Below are positions 7,034 through 14,042 of a stretch of 16,137 bases of DNA, in pieces. The stretch comes from JANRKG01 sp033763635 (GTDB lineage Bacteria > Cyanobacteriota > Cyanobacteriia > GCF-001939115), in contig JANRKG010000066.1 in NCBI GenBank assembly GCA_033763635.1, positions 1 to 16,137 of the forward strand, written 5' to 3'. Position 1 is the first letter of the stretch. Each line of letters opens with the position of its first letter. The position numbers were made by a program, and so were the translations under genes. Below the pieces are notes generated by a model. That model was not told the origin of the DNA, did not search any database, and saw only the letters and a program-made list of their open reading frames with translations.

Positions 7034-7759
7034 ATGGCAAAGCTAGAAGGACAAGTGGCCCTGGTGACAGGGGGAGCGAGGGGCTTAGGAGAATCCATCT
7101 GCCACAGTTTGACAGCAGTTGGGATCATTCCGATCGTGGCAGATATGCGGGAAGACCTGGCGGAAAAGGTCGCTCTGGAAATCCAGTCCGAGGGCCGGAA
7201 AGCAATGGCTTTGCGGCTGGATGTGCGCGACGATGCCCAGATTGATCAGGCCATTCAGCAAATCCTCAACACCTACGGCCATTTAGATATTCTGATCAAC
7301 AATGCGGGAACGGATGTCACCCTGCCGATCGAGGAACTGGAAATCAGCGATTGGGATCGGGTGCTGGCGGTTAACCTCCGAGCGCCTTTCGTTCTCTCCA
7401 AAAAAATTCTGCCTGTGATGAAACAACAGGGACAGGGCCATATCGTCAACATCGCTTCGACCGCTTCTAAGCGCGTTTGGCCCAACGCTTCGGCTTACCA
7501 TGCGAGTAAGTGGGGCTTGTTGGGATTCAGCCATGCCTTACATGTGGAAGCGCGGCCCCATCGGGTGAAGGTCACGGCGATCGTCGCGGGAGGCATGCAA
7601 ACGCCGTTTATTCTCGATCGCTTCCCCGATACGCCTCCGGAAAAGCTGCAAGATCCCCGCAATGTTGCAGATACCATCCGCTTTGTGTTGTCCCAACCTG
7701 CGGAGACGGTAATTCCCGAAATGATGGTCATTCCCATGCAGGAATCATCCTGGCCTTAA
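7034..7759 (+). CDS. Classical short-chain dehydrogenase/reductase
   Basis: A 241-residue NAD(P)-dependent oxidoreductase of the classical (FabG-like) SDR type. TGGARGLG at residues 12-19 is the cofactor loop, NNAG is at 89-92, and the full catalytic tetrad is present: Asn114 (VNLRAP), Ser142 (IASTAS), Tyr155 and Lys159 (AYHASK). Start ATG 7034 has AAGGAAAG about 8 bases upstream; the frame is open further back through the repeat but without similarity. It is followed by gmhB after 10 bases. It is not HldD: that enzyme is an extended SDR of about 310 residues, while this one is short and of the classical form. Its place between the isomerase fusion and the heptose phosphatase suggests it modifies a heptose intermediate or product by oxidation, reduction or epimerisation. 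That is inference from position only. Confidence 0.88.
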   Translation: MAKLEGQVALVTGGARGLGESICHSLTAVGIIPIVADMREDLAEKVALEIQSEGRKAMALRLDVRDDAQIDQAIQQILNTYGHLDILINNAGTDVTLPIEELEISDWDRVLAVNLRAPFVLSKKILPVMKQQGQGHIVNIASTASKRVWPNASAYHASKWGLLGFSHALHVEARPHRVKVTAIVAGGMQTPFILDRFPDTPPEKLQDPRNVADTIRFVLSQPAETVIPEMMVIPMQESSWP

Positions 7760-7769
7760 GGGGGTACTG

Positions 7770-8384
7770 ATGGTGGCTGCCGTATTTCTCGATAAAGATG
7801 GCACCCTGATTGAGGATGTGCCCTATAACGTGAATCCTGACCTGATTCGATTGATGCCGGGGGCGGTAGATGGGCTGCGATTGCTCCATCAAGCGGGATA
7901 TCGCTTGATCATTGTCTCCAATCAATCCGGTGTTGCACAGGGCTTCTTCCCCGAAACAGCCCTGAAACTAGTGGAAGAACGTCTGAAGCTTTTACTGGAA
8001 CGGGTGGGAGTTCCTCTGGCAGGTTTTTACTACTGTCCCCATTTCCCGACAGGGACAGTGCCGGAACTGACGATCGCCTGTAACTGCCGTAAACCTGCAC
8101 CGGGAATGTTACTCAAAGCGGCTCAGGATCATCACCTTGATCTCACTGCTTCCTGGATGATTGGGGATATTTTGCACGATGTCGAAGCAGGGCGGCGGGC
8201 GGGATGCCGCACCATTCTGTTGGATAACGGTCATGAAACAGAGTGGCAGTTGTCCCCTCAACGAGTGCCCCATTTTGTCGTGCCAACCCTGGCAGAAGCC
8301 GCAAAGGTCATTACATTTGCCGATCGCTATCCGCCCGCATCCGCTGTTGTCTCTGTTCCCTTCTTGAAGTATCTAAAACCATGA
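7770..8384 (+). CDS. gmhB: D-glycero-D-manno-heptose-1,7-bisphosphate 7-phosphatase GmhB
   Basis: A 204-residue HAD-family phosphatase that removes the 7-phosphate from heptose 1,7-bisphosphate. The catalytic motif FLDKDGT holds Asp8 and Asp10. VSNQSGVAQG at 49-58 is motif II. The zinc site specific to GmhB is complete: Cys89 and His91 (CPH), then Cys104 and Cys106 (CNC) leading into RKPAPGM. Motif III is IGDILHDVEAGRRAGC (Asp133, Asp137); the Arg often found after GD is Ile here. A strong ribosome-binding site AAGGGGG (7758-7764) lies 5 bases before the ATG and overlaps the SDR stop. The gene ends in an ATGA overlap with the kinase gene, so the two are likely co-translated. The C-terminal 20 or so residues go beyond the usual domain. 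Family and role are firm; the preferred anomer is not visible, but the neighbouring PfkB-type kinase points to the beta (ADP-heptose) route. Confidence 0.93.
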   Translation: MVAAVFLDKDGTLIEDVPYNVNPDLIRLMPGAVDGLRLLHQAGYRLIIVSNQSGVAQGFFPETALKLVEERLKLLLERVGVPLAGFYYCPHFPTGTVPELTIACNCRKPAPGMLLKAAQDHHLDLTASWMIGDILHDVEAGRRAGCRTILLDNGHETEWQLSPQRVPHFVVPTLAEAAKVITFADRYPPASAVVSVPFLKYLKP

Positions 8385-9427
8385 GCATCACACCTTTGTC
8401 GATGGTGATGGAAGGGTTTCATGCCCTGAAAGTGATTGTGCTGGGGGAAGCCATGCTCGATCGCTACCTGGATGGGACTGCCGATCGCCTCTGCCAGGAG
8501 GCTCCTGTTCCGGTGGTGCAATTACAACAACAGCGAGATATGGCAGGGGGGGCTGCGAATGCAGCGATGAATGTCCAGAATCTTGGAGGGCAGGCCATCC
8601 TGCTCTCAGTGGTGGGGAAAGATCAGGAAGGCGAGTGCCTGGAGGGGTTATTGCAAAATCAGGGGGTTGTAACGGATTATCTGCTACATCATCCGCGACG
8701 ACACACCCTTGCCAAACATCGGGTTCTGGCGAATTCCCACCTGTTACTCCGGTACGACCAGGGCACCACAACCCCGATCGATCCCATTACGGAGCAACTC
8801 CTGATCGAACGCCTCACGAATTTGTTTTTCGAGTGTGATGGGGTGTTAGTGTCCGATTATAACTACGGCATTCTGACTCCCCAGATCATTCAAACCCTCA
8901 AAGAACTCCAGGCCCGATCGCCCCGGGTGTGGGTGGTGGATGCCCGCAATTTCTCAGCCTACCGCACCTTGGGAGTGACGGCTGTTAAACCCAATTATCG
9001 GGAGGCAACGCAGTTATTGGGGATTCCCCAACTTTCCCAGGATGTCGATCGCACGATTCAAATGATGAGCTACCGAGAACAACTGTTGAACTTAACAGGG
9101 GCGGAACTGGTGGCTGTCACCCTGGATACGGCGGGAGCGCTCCTGTTGCAACGGGGCTGTCTACCTTACCGCGTGTATGCGACTCCCCATCCCTCGCAAC
9201 AAACAATGGGCGCAGGGGATACGTTCGTGGCGGCACTGACCCTCGCCTTGGGAGCAGGTGCTTCCCCGACGATCGCAACAGAATTGGCAGCAGCGGCGGC
9301 AGCGATCGGCATTGAGAAGGAGGGAACGGCAGTTTGTACGGGGGAAGAATTGCGAGCGTATTTTGCGGTCGATAACTTTCTGCCCTTTTCAGGAATGGAT
9401 ATGAAGTTGCGGGTTTCGGCAGATTGA
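8381..9427 (+). CDS. hldA: D-glycero-D-manno-heptose-7-phosphate kinase (HldA / kinase half of HldE)
   Basis: A 348-residue PfkB-family kinase that phosphorylates heptose 7-phosphate at C1. VIVLGEAMLDRYLDG is near residues 18-32, CQEAPVPVV at 38-46 matches the SPEAPVPVV signature of RfaE domain I, AGGAANAAMN is at 55-64, and the second PfkB signature GAGDTFVAALTLALG at 277-291 holds the catalytic base Asp280. The bifunctional E. coli HldE is about 475 residues with a cytidylyltransferase-like second domain; here the protein ends after the kinase, so this is a stand-alone HldA-type enzyme and the adenylyltransferase must be encoded elsewhere. Start ATG 8381 overlaps the gmhB stop; ATG 8402 is a less likely alternative. 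The next gene starts 15 bases after the stop. Confidence 0.9.
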   Translation: MSITPLSMVMEGFHALKVIVLGEAMLDRYLDGTADRLCQEAPVPVVQLQQQRDMAGGAANAAMNVQNLGGQAILLSVVGKDQEGECLEGLLQNQGVVTDYLLHHPRRHTLAKHRVLANSHLLLRYDQGTTTPIDPITEQLLIERLTNLFFECDGVLVSDYNYGILTPQIIQTLKELQARSPRVWVVDARNFSAYRTLGVTAVKPNYREATQLLGIPQLSQDVDRTIQMMSYREQLLNLTGAELVAVTLDTAGALLLQRGCLPYRVYATPHPSQQTMGAGDTFVAALTLALGAGASPTIATELAAAAAAIGIEKEGTAVCTGEELRAYFAVDNFLPFSGMDMKLRVSAD

Positions 9428-9442
9428 TTAGGAAGCAAAACC

Positions 9443-10615
9443 ATGACTTGGGACGACGCGCAAAATATTCTCTGTATTCGGCTGGATGCGATCGGCGATC
9501 TGATCATGACGACCCCAGCGATTCGGGCAATCAAGCAATCGGGGGGCGATCGTCGGCTTACCCTCCTCACCTCCCCTGCGGGTCAGGGAATTGCACCGTT
9601 TATTCCTGAGATTGATGCAGTGATTTCCTACGATGCCCCCTGGATGAAGGCGACCGCACCCCGAACGAGTAGCCAACCTGAGTTGGAAATGGTGGAACGG
9701 CTGCGATTGGCTCAGTTTGATGCAGCGGTGATTTTTACAGTCTTTAGCCAAAATCCTTTACCTGCGGCTTTTCTCTGTTATCTGGCAAATATTCCCCTAC
9801 GCCTCGCCCATTGCCATGAGAACCCCTACCAACTTCTAACGGATTGGGTTCTCGACCCGGAACCGTCTCAGGGAATTCGCCAAGAAGTTCGTCGTCAACT
9901 GGATCTCGTGGCTTCCGTAGGCTGCCAAATTGCGGATGAGCGCATGGGGCTAACGGTGCGAGAGGCCGATCGCCAGCGGGTTCTCGGTTTGCTGGATGAA
10001 TTGGGAGTGGAACGCGATCGGCCCTGGGTCGTGATCCATCCCGGTGCCACGGCTGCATCCCGCCGCTATCCCCCCGAAGGGTTTGCTGCCGTCGCCCGTT
10101 GTCTGACCCTGGATGCCAATTTCCAGGTCATCTTGACGGGTGTGGAATCGGAACGGGAACTGGTGCAGGACATCCAGAACCAGATGCAGTGTGCGTCCTG
10201 TTCCCTGGTTGGGAAGTTGAATTTAGGAGAAATGATTGCCCTGGTTGCCACCACCCCGCTCCTGATTTCCAATAACACTGGACCCGTTCACATGGCTTCC
10301 GCATTAGGAACTCCCGTGATAGACCTCTATGCCCTGACCAATCCCCAACATACTCCCTGGCTGGTGCCCCATCGGGTGCTCTCCCATGATGTGCCCTGTA
10401 AGTTCTGTTACAAGAGCATTTGCCCCGAAGGTCATAATCATTGCCTGACGCTGATTACGGTGGAGGAAGTCGTGAGGGCTGCACTGGAGGTTTGGGGGAA
10501 GGCAGAGGGCAGAGGGCAGAGGGCAGAAGGGAATTTGTCGTCTCCCCACCCCCTCATCCCCCCATCCTCCCATCTCCCGTCAGAAGCACTCTCAGCGAAG
10601 GAAATTTGGAAATGA
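9443..10615 (+). CDS. Glycosyltransferase family 9 (heptosyltransferase-like)
   Basis: A 390-residue GT9 enzyme. The N-terminal motif is IRLDAIGDLIMTTPAIRAI with Asp19; the C-terminal domain has VIHPGATAASRRYPPEGFAAVA (from about 197) and SNNTGPVHMASALGTPV (276-292). In the last motif the usual Asp of NDTG is Asn278. It is followed by a four-cysteine segment (Cys319, 322, 327, 334) also seen in the third GT9 of the window. The ribosome-binding site AGGAAG (9430-9435) is 7 bases before the ATG. Residues about 353-390 are a low-complexity tail encoded by the G-rich tandem repeat and a C-rich stretch, and do not look like part of the enzyme. The stop overlaps the next start by ATGA. Lying right after the heptose kinase, it is a good candidate for the transferase that uses the activated heptose. 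Confidence 0.92.
   Translation: MTWDDAQNILCIRLDAIGDLIMTTPAIRAIKQSGGDRRLTLLTSPAGQGIAPFIPEIDAVISYDAPWMKATAPRTSSQPELEMVERLRLAQFDAAVIFTVFSQNPLPAAFLCYLANIPLRLAHCHENPYQLLTDWVLDPEPSQGIRQEVRRQLDLVASVGCQIADERMGLTVREADRQRVLGLLDELGVERDRPWVVIHPGATAASRRYPPEGFAAVARCLTLDANFQVILTGVESERELVQDIQNQMQCASCSLVGKLNLGEMIALVATTPLLISNNTGPVHMASALGTPVIDLYALTNPQHTPWLVPHRVLSHDVPCKFCYKSICPEGHNHCLTLITVEEVVRAALEVWGKAEGRGQRAEGNLSSPHPLIPPSSHLPSEALSAKEIWK
10494..10600. repeat. G-rich 7-base tandem repeat plus C-rich tract and dispersed repeat
   Basis: Four 7-base units (GGCAGAG three times, then GGCAGAA) run from 10501 to 10528. They give G-runs at 10507-10509, 10514-10516, 10521-10523 and 10529-10531 with loops of 4, 4 and 5 bases, plus GGGGG at 10494-10498, so the plus strand fits the G-quadruplex consensus. 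From 10544 to 10578 the strand is C-rich (runs of 4, 5, 6, 3 and 3), giving a second candidate on the minus strand. Bases 10581-10600 repeat 6952-6971 at 18 of 20 positions. The whole block lies within the 3' end of the GT9 gene. Confidence 0.7.
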
Positions 10616-11430
10616 ACGCGATCGTTGATATTCTCATTCCTACTTACAACCGTCCGGCGGCGTTGGCTGTCACCCTGACCAGCCTTTGCTTCCAGACCTT
10701 TCAGAACTTCCGAGTGGTGATTTCCGACCAGACGGAGGATTTTGATGCGATCACCGCAGGAGAGGTACAGACTGTTCTCCGTCTACTCAGGGAACATGGT
10801 TCTGTAGTGGAAACCTTCAAGCATCTACCCCGTAGAGGTTTAGCAGAACACCGTCAATTCCTGCTGGATCAGGTACAGGCTCCCTATGCGTTGTTTCTGG
10901 ATGATGATTTGATTTTGGAGCCTTATGCAGTTGCTCAGATGTTGACTGCGATTCAAGCAGAAGGGTGTGGATTTGTGGGGAGTGCGTTGACGGGGCTGAG
11001 TTTCCGGGAGGATGTGCGGCCCCATCAACAGGCGATCGAGTTCTGGGAAGGCCCCGTCCAACCCGAAACGATTCGTCCCGGTTCGCCAGAGTGGAACCGC
11101 TGGCCCCTTCATAATGCAGCGAATCTATACCACCTCCAGCAACGGTTGGGCCTCAGTCCGGACCAGCCCCGGAAGTACAAAGTGGCCTGGGTGGGCGGTT
11201 GTGTGATGTACGACACGGTGAAACTGCGTCAGGTTGGGGGCTTTTCCTTCTGGCGCGATCTCCCGTCAGAACACTGTGGGGAGGATGTGCTGGCCCAACA
11301 GCGGGTCATGGCACTGTACGGAGGCTGTGGCCTGATCCCATCGGGGGTTTATCACCAGGAGTTACCAACTACGGTGGTCGATCGTCGAGTGAACGCGCCT
11401 GTTTATCTCTCAACTTCTGTGAATTCATGA
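10612..11430 (+). CDS. Glycosyltransferase family 2
   Basis: A 272-residue GT-A enzyme. The N-terminus is VDILIPTYNRPAALAVTLTSL, the normal GT2 nucleotide-binding start. The metal-binding DxD is DDD at 97-99 in ALFLDDDLILEP. WVGGCVMY at 193-200 and the acidic GEDV at 223-226 match the acceptor/catalytic-base region. The frame is open further upstream through the repeat block, but the real start is ATG 10612, which overlaps the GT9 stop. The 3' end overlaps the next GT9 gene by ATGA. No membrane segment is visible, so it is a cytosolic or peripheral enzyme. Its place between two GT9 genes suggests it adds a different sugar to the same glycan. Specificity cannot be read from the sequence. Confidence 0.88.
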   Translation: MNAIVDILIPTYNRPAALAVTLTSLCFQTFQNFRVVISDQTEDFDAITAGEVQTVLRLLREHGSVVETFKHLPRRGLAEHRQFLLDQVQAPYALFLDDDLILEPYAVAQMLTAIQAEGCGFVGSALTGLSFREDVRPHQQAIEFWEGPVQPETIRPGSPEWNRWPLHNAANLYHLQQRLGLSPDQPRKYKVAWVGGCVMYDTVKLRQVGGFSFWRDLPSEHCGEDVLAQQRVMALYGGCGLIPSGVYHQELPTTVVDRRVNAPVYLSTSVNS

Positions 11431-12575
11431 TGGTTTTCCAGCAACCTTCTGGCATGCTGCCAGATATCCACAAAATCGCGGTTCTCCGAGCAAATGCCTT
11501 AGGGGATTTTATCTTTTGCCTCCCTGCCCTCACGGCTTTGAAAGCGACCTATCCCCAGGCGGAAATCGTATTGTTGGCGAGGGGGTGGCATCAGAAATTC
11601 TGGGCGAATCGTCCCGGTCCTGTCGATCGCGTTCTTGTGATTCCAGAAGGGGGCATTGGGCAGGAATCGGAGATTGGGCAAGACCCAGAGGAGGTGGTCC
11701 GTTTCTTTGCGGCAATGCGGGCCGAAAAATTTGATTTAGCCATTCAAATGCATGGAGGAGGCCGTAATTCCAATCCCTTCACCCTGAACCTGGAGGCGCG
11801 AACCACGATCGGACTCTGTACCCCAGATGCTCTCCTGCTCGATCGCTGGATACCCTACATCCATTACCAGTCCGAGGTGATCCGGTTTTTAGAGTTAGTG
11901 GCCCTGGTGGGTGCGCGACCCGATGATGTGGAGCCACGTATCCAGATCACAGCAGCCGATCTGGCGGAAGCGGAGGCGATCGTTCCGGAGGGGCGATCGG
12001 GTCTGGATCAGGCGATCGTGGCCCTTCATCCCGGTGCGACCGACAGCCGCCGTCGCTGGCCGACCGAAAAATTTGCAGCGGTGGGGGATGCGCTGGCAAG
12101 CCAGGGGGCACAGGTGTTTGTCACGGGCACCGAACCGGAACGGCCCCTTGTGGAAGCGGTTGTAAACCAGATGCAGACGAAGGCAGGAAGCCTCTGTGGA
12201 CGGCTTTCTTTAAATGGACTGGCAGGGTTTCTGTCCCGCTGTAGTGTCGTGGTCACAAACGATTCAGGCCCGATGCATCTGGCAACAGCAGTCGGTTCGG
12301 CAACCGTTGGGATTTACTGGTGTGGCAATGTGATTACGGCTGGCATTCCGGGCCGCAGTTTCCATCGTCCGGCCATTTCCTGGCGGCTGAATTGTCCCGT
12401 TTGTGGAGTCGATTGCACCCAGGCCGAATGCAACCATCAAGAATCTTTTGTGGCGGATGTGACAGTAGAAGAGGTATTAGAATCCGCGATTCAGTTGCTC
12501 GAATTTCGGAGGATTTTGGGAATGGGGAATGGGCAAGGGGTTGTGGGAGGAGCCTATTCTCCATTCCCCATTTAA
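11427..12575 (+). CDS. Glycosyltransferase family 9 (heptosyltransferase-like)
   Basis: A 382-residue GT9 enzyme, the third in the window. VLRANALGDFIFCLPALTAL holds Asp27. IQMHGGG is at 107-111, ALHPGATDSRRRWPTEKFAAVG starts near 199, and TNDSGPMHLATAVG is at 277-290 with the conserved Asp and His. A cysteine-rich segment (LNCPVCGVDCTQAEC, 321-335) follows, as in the GT9 gene two places upstream. ATG 11427 overlaps the GT2 stop; ATG 11430 follows directly. From about residue 363 the protein runs into a Gly-rich tail encoded by a G-rich repeat. The stop codon ends at 12575 and the convergent pterin gene ends at 12576, leaving no space between them. It probably closes the heptose operon. Confidence 0.92.
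   Translation: MMVFQQPSGMLPDIHKIAVLRANALGDFIFCLPALTALKATYPQAEIVLLARGWHQKFWANRPGPVDRVLVIPEGGIGQESEIGQDPEEVVRFFAAMRAEKFDLAIQMHGGGRNSNPFTLNLEARTTIGLCTPDALLLDRWIPYIHYQSEVIRFLELVALVGARPDDVEPRIQITAADLAEAEAIVPEGRSGLDQAIVALHPGATDSRRRWPTEKFAAVGDALASQGAQVFVTGTEPERPLVEAVVNQMQTKAGSLCGRLSLNGLAGFLSRCSVVVTNDSGPMHLATAVGSATVGIYWCGNVITAGIPGRSFHRPAISWRLNCPVCGVDCTQAECNHQESFVADVTVEEVLESAIQLLEFRRILGMGNGQGVVGGAYSPFPI
12518..12573. repeat. G-rich repeat with long inverted repeat at the convergent gene junction
   Basis: AATGGGGAATGG (12521-12532) and CCATTCCCCATT (12561-12572) are perfect 12-base inverted copies 28 bases apart. The left arm and what follows also fit the G-quadruplex consensus: G-runs at 12518-12520, 12524-12527, 12531-12533, 12537-12540 and 12545-12547, with loops of 3, 3, 3 and 4 bases. 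It covers the last codons of the GT9 gene and lies next to the stop of the opposing gene. It may serve as a two-way transcription end, though there is no T-run on the plus strand. The GGGGAAT unit is of a kind I recall as repeated in cyanobacterial genomes. Confidence 0.65.
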
Positions 12576-13442
12576 TCAATTCACTTCTGCGAGAACCTTT
12601 TGGGCATTGGTGACAGGCTGTTCCGCTACACTTCCATAGACTTCACAGGAATTGTTGGGGCTTTCAATGACTTTGACCTTATACAACTGGGCACCAATTT
12701 CTTGAATGGGTTGTTGCAACAGATCGCGGATGTGAACTGCAATATTTTCAGCAGTGGGAACGACTTCTGCGAAGTAGGGAATATCTTTATTCAGGAAGGT
12801 GTGATCAAAAGGTTCGACCACGTAATCGTCTACTGCTTTTTGAAACGCTACCAGATCTGCAATCATCCCGGTTCGAGGATCGATCGCCCCTTTAATCGTC
12901 ACTTCCAGATGGTAATTGTGACCGTGACCGTTGGGGCGGGCGCATTTGCCGTAAATTTCGCAATTTTCTTCGTAGCTGAGGTCAGGCCGAGCCAGACGGT
13001 GAGCAGCGCTAAAGTGGGTACTGATGGTTAAATAAGCTTCCATTCCATTTCCTTCGTATTCAGCCCAGAGTTCAGGATGTTCAAACAATTGGATGCGGAC
13101 CAGGGGCAGGTGGGGGGCCAACCGTTGCCAGATAGCGTAAGCAATGTATTCAGTGGTGGGTAAGGTCTGCCCAAATTCAGGCCAGGTGTCATTCAAGTAA
13201 GAGAAGTTCAACTGGCTGGTCACTTCCTGCTTGATGACATGCTTGACATCGGACAGGTTCAGGACCATCCCATATTCGTCCAGATCTCCCAGCATGGAGA
13301 CAAACAGTTCATAGTTGTGACCATGACCGGGGGCGCGAGTGCAAAGGCCGAAGCGATCGGCGTTTTCAGCGTCGCTCAGTTCGGGCAACCAGTAGCGATG
13401 ACTGGCTGAGAACTCAGCACGACGAGTGATGGTGCATTTCAT
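12576..13442 (-). CDS. Tandem two-domain 6-pyruvoyl/6-carboxy-tetrahydropterin synthase family protein
   Basis: A 288-residue protein made of two copies of the PTPS/QueD fold, which converts 7,8-dihydroneopterin triphosphate to a tetrahydropterin. Each half has the zinc-site histidines and a Cys-x5-HGHNY motif: His15, Cys34, His40, His42 in the first; His148, Cys167, His173, His175 in the second. The second half keeps the catalytic Asp-His (FDHTFLN, 213-214) and the substrate Glu260 (VIESP). The first half has Asn79-Phe80 at the Asp-His place, though Glu121 is kept. So the second half is probably the active one. The Cys-x5-HGH spacing is that of animal-type PTPS, whereas E. coli QueD has Cys-x3-HGH; the product may be a biopterin-type precursor or the queuosine precursor. 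The usual single-domain length is 120-150. The gene starts right beside the toxin remnant, which must hold its promoter. Confidence 0.87.
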   Translation of the reverse strand: MKCTITRRAEFSASHRYWLPELSDAENADRFGLCTRAPGHGHNYELFVSMLGDLDEYGMVLNLSDVKHVIKQEVTSQLNFSYLNDTWPEFGQTLPTTEYIAYAIWQRLAPHLPLVRIQLFEHPELWAEYEGNGMEAYLTISTHFSAAHRLARPDLSYEENCEIYGKCARPNGHGHNYHLEVTIKGAIDPRTGMIADLVAFQKAVDDYVVEPFDHTFLNKDIPYFAEVVPTAENIAVHIRDLLQQPIQEIGAQLYKVKVIESPNNSCEVYGSVAEQPVTNAQKVLAEVN

Positions 13443-13455
13443 TACGGTTTACAGG

Positions 13456-13647
13456 AATGGGGATGTTAAGTTTCGTGAAAGGTCTTCTTTAAAGGATAGC
13501 AATCTGACCAGCACTTTCTTGATTTCTTTTAATATCTCGCCTTCTATGCTGTCGTATCGTAGAGACAAGAGTACCCAAGTTCAGGATATTGCAAGAGCCA
13601 AGCAGTTTTGGGCTGACTTTCAACGACGTGAATATGCCAACGAGTAG
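13456..13647 (+). pseudogene. Remnant of a HigB/RelE-like (phage Gp49-type) toxin gene
   Basis: The last 30 or so codons read RDKSTQVQDIARAKQFWADF then QRREYANE, which matches the C-terminal signature of HigB-like toxins (GGDKSTQ..DI..A...W.D..R). The two Gly before DKSTQ are Arg-Arg here. Further upstream a NGDVK near 13456 could be the family's GD.K motif, but the part between, where ELRI..GpGYRvYf is expected, is unrecognisable and about four codons short. Nothing resembling the N-terminal half is present; it would fall inside the opposing pterin synthase gene. I read this as a truncated, decayed toxin. It overlaps the antitoxin start by 14 bases, as in intact toxin-antitoxin pairs. It could instead be a short real protein, but that seems less likely. 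Confidence 0.5.
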
Positions 13648-13930
13648 AGATTATCATTCTTATCTGATCGAGTCTCTTAAAGATCCTCAAGAAGCCGCAG
13701 CTTATCTAGAGGCTGTGCTAGAGGATGGAACCTCGGACGAATTGCATTTGGCTTTGAAAAATGTTGCAGAAGCCCAAATTGCTACAATGAACGATCACCA
13801 AATCACAAATCACCAAGAAATAATTCGCCACATTTCTGAGCAATCGGAGCTAAATATCTCTAGCTTACTGAAAACGTTGGATGAAATGGGTTTTAAGCTC
13901 ACTATCACTCCCAAGCAGCCAGTTCTGTAA
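13634..13930 (+). CDS. Antitoxin-like protein of a HigBA-type addiction module
   Basis: A 98-residue protein. Its first half, SRDYHSYLIESLKDPQEAAA then YLEAVLEDGTSDELHLALKNVAEAQ, closely fits the antidote proteins that accompany HigB/Gp49-like toxins. The ending SLLKTLDEMGFKLTITP fits their usual LL..LGL.L.v. In between, where these proteins normally have a helix-turn-helix (MS.lAe.tgLnRE.LYRmLS), this copy reads MNDHQITNHQEIIRHISEQS, so the DNA-binding part is divergent. The start at ATG 13634 lies within the toxin remnant in another frame; no strong ribosome-binding site is visible. With the toxin broken, the gene may be an orphan relic or have taken another role. A 112-base gap follows in which I see no clear terminator. 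Confidence 0.7.
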   Translation: MPTSRDYHSYLIESLKDPQEAAAYLEAVLEDGTSDELHLALKNVAEAQIATMNDHQITNHQEIIRHISEQSELNISSLLKTLDEMGFKLTITPKQPVL

Positions 13931-14042
13931 CATTTGAAGTGATACGCTGACGATGCAACTAAAGTATTAAAAGTTCTCACGGGATCATGGGTTAGACTGC
14001 CTACTAAGCCATCTCGATCGCATCTTCCAGCCTCACCCGATT

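Noticed and set aside
7034..7759. SDR as HldD epimerase
   Set aside because: It is too short and of the classical SDR type, whereas HldD is an extended SDR.
10501..10530. Short tandem repeats as a possible CRISPR array
   Set aside because: The units are 7 bases with no spacers; this is a simple tandem repeat.
2..13442. QueG and the QueD-like protein as parts of one queuosine locus
   Set aside because: They are about 12 kb apart, on opposite strands, separated by an unrelated cluster, and the pterin synthase motif is not the typical QueD one.
13426..13455. Start of the toxin frame inside the pterin synthase gene
   Set aside because: The ATG lies in the opposing coding sequence and the first ten codons show no toxin similarity, so the remnant is drawn from about 13456.
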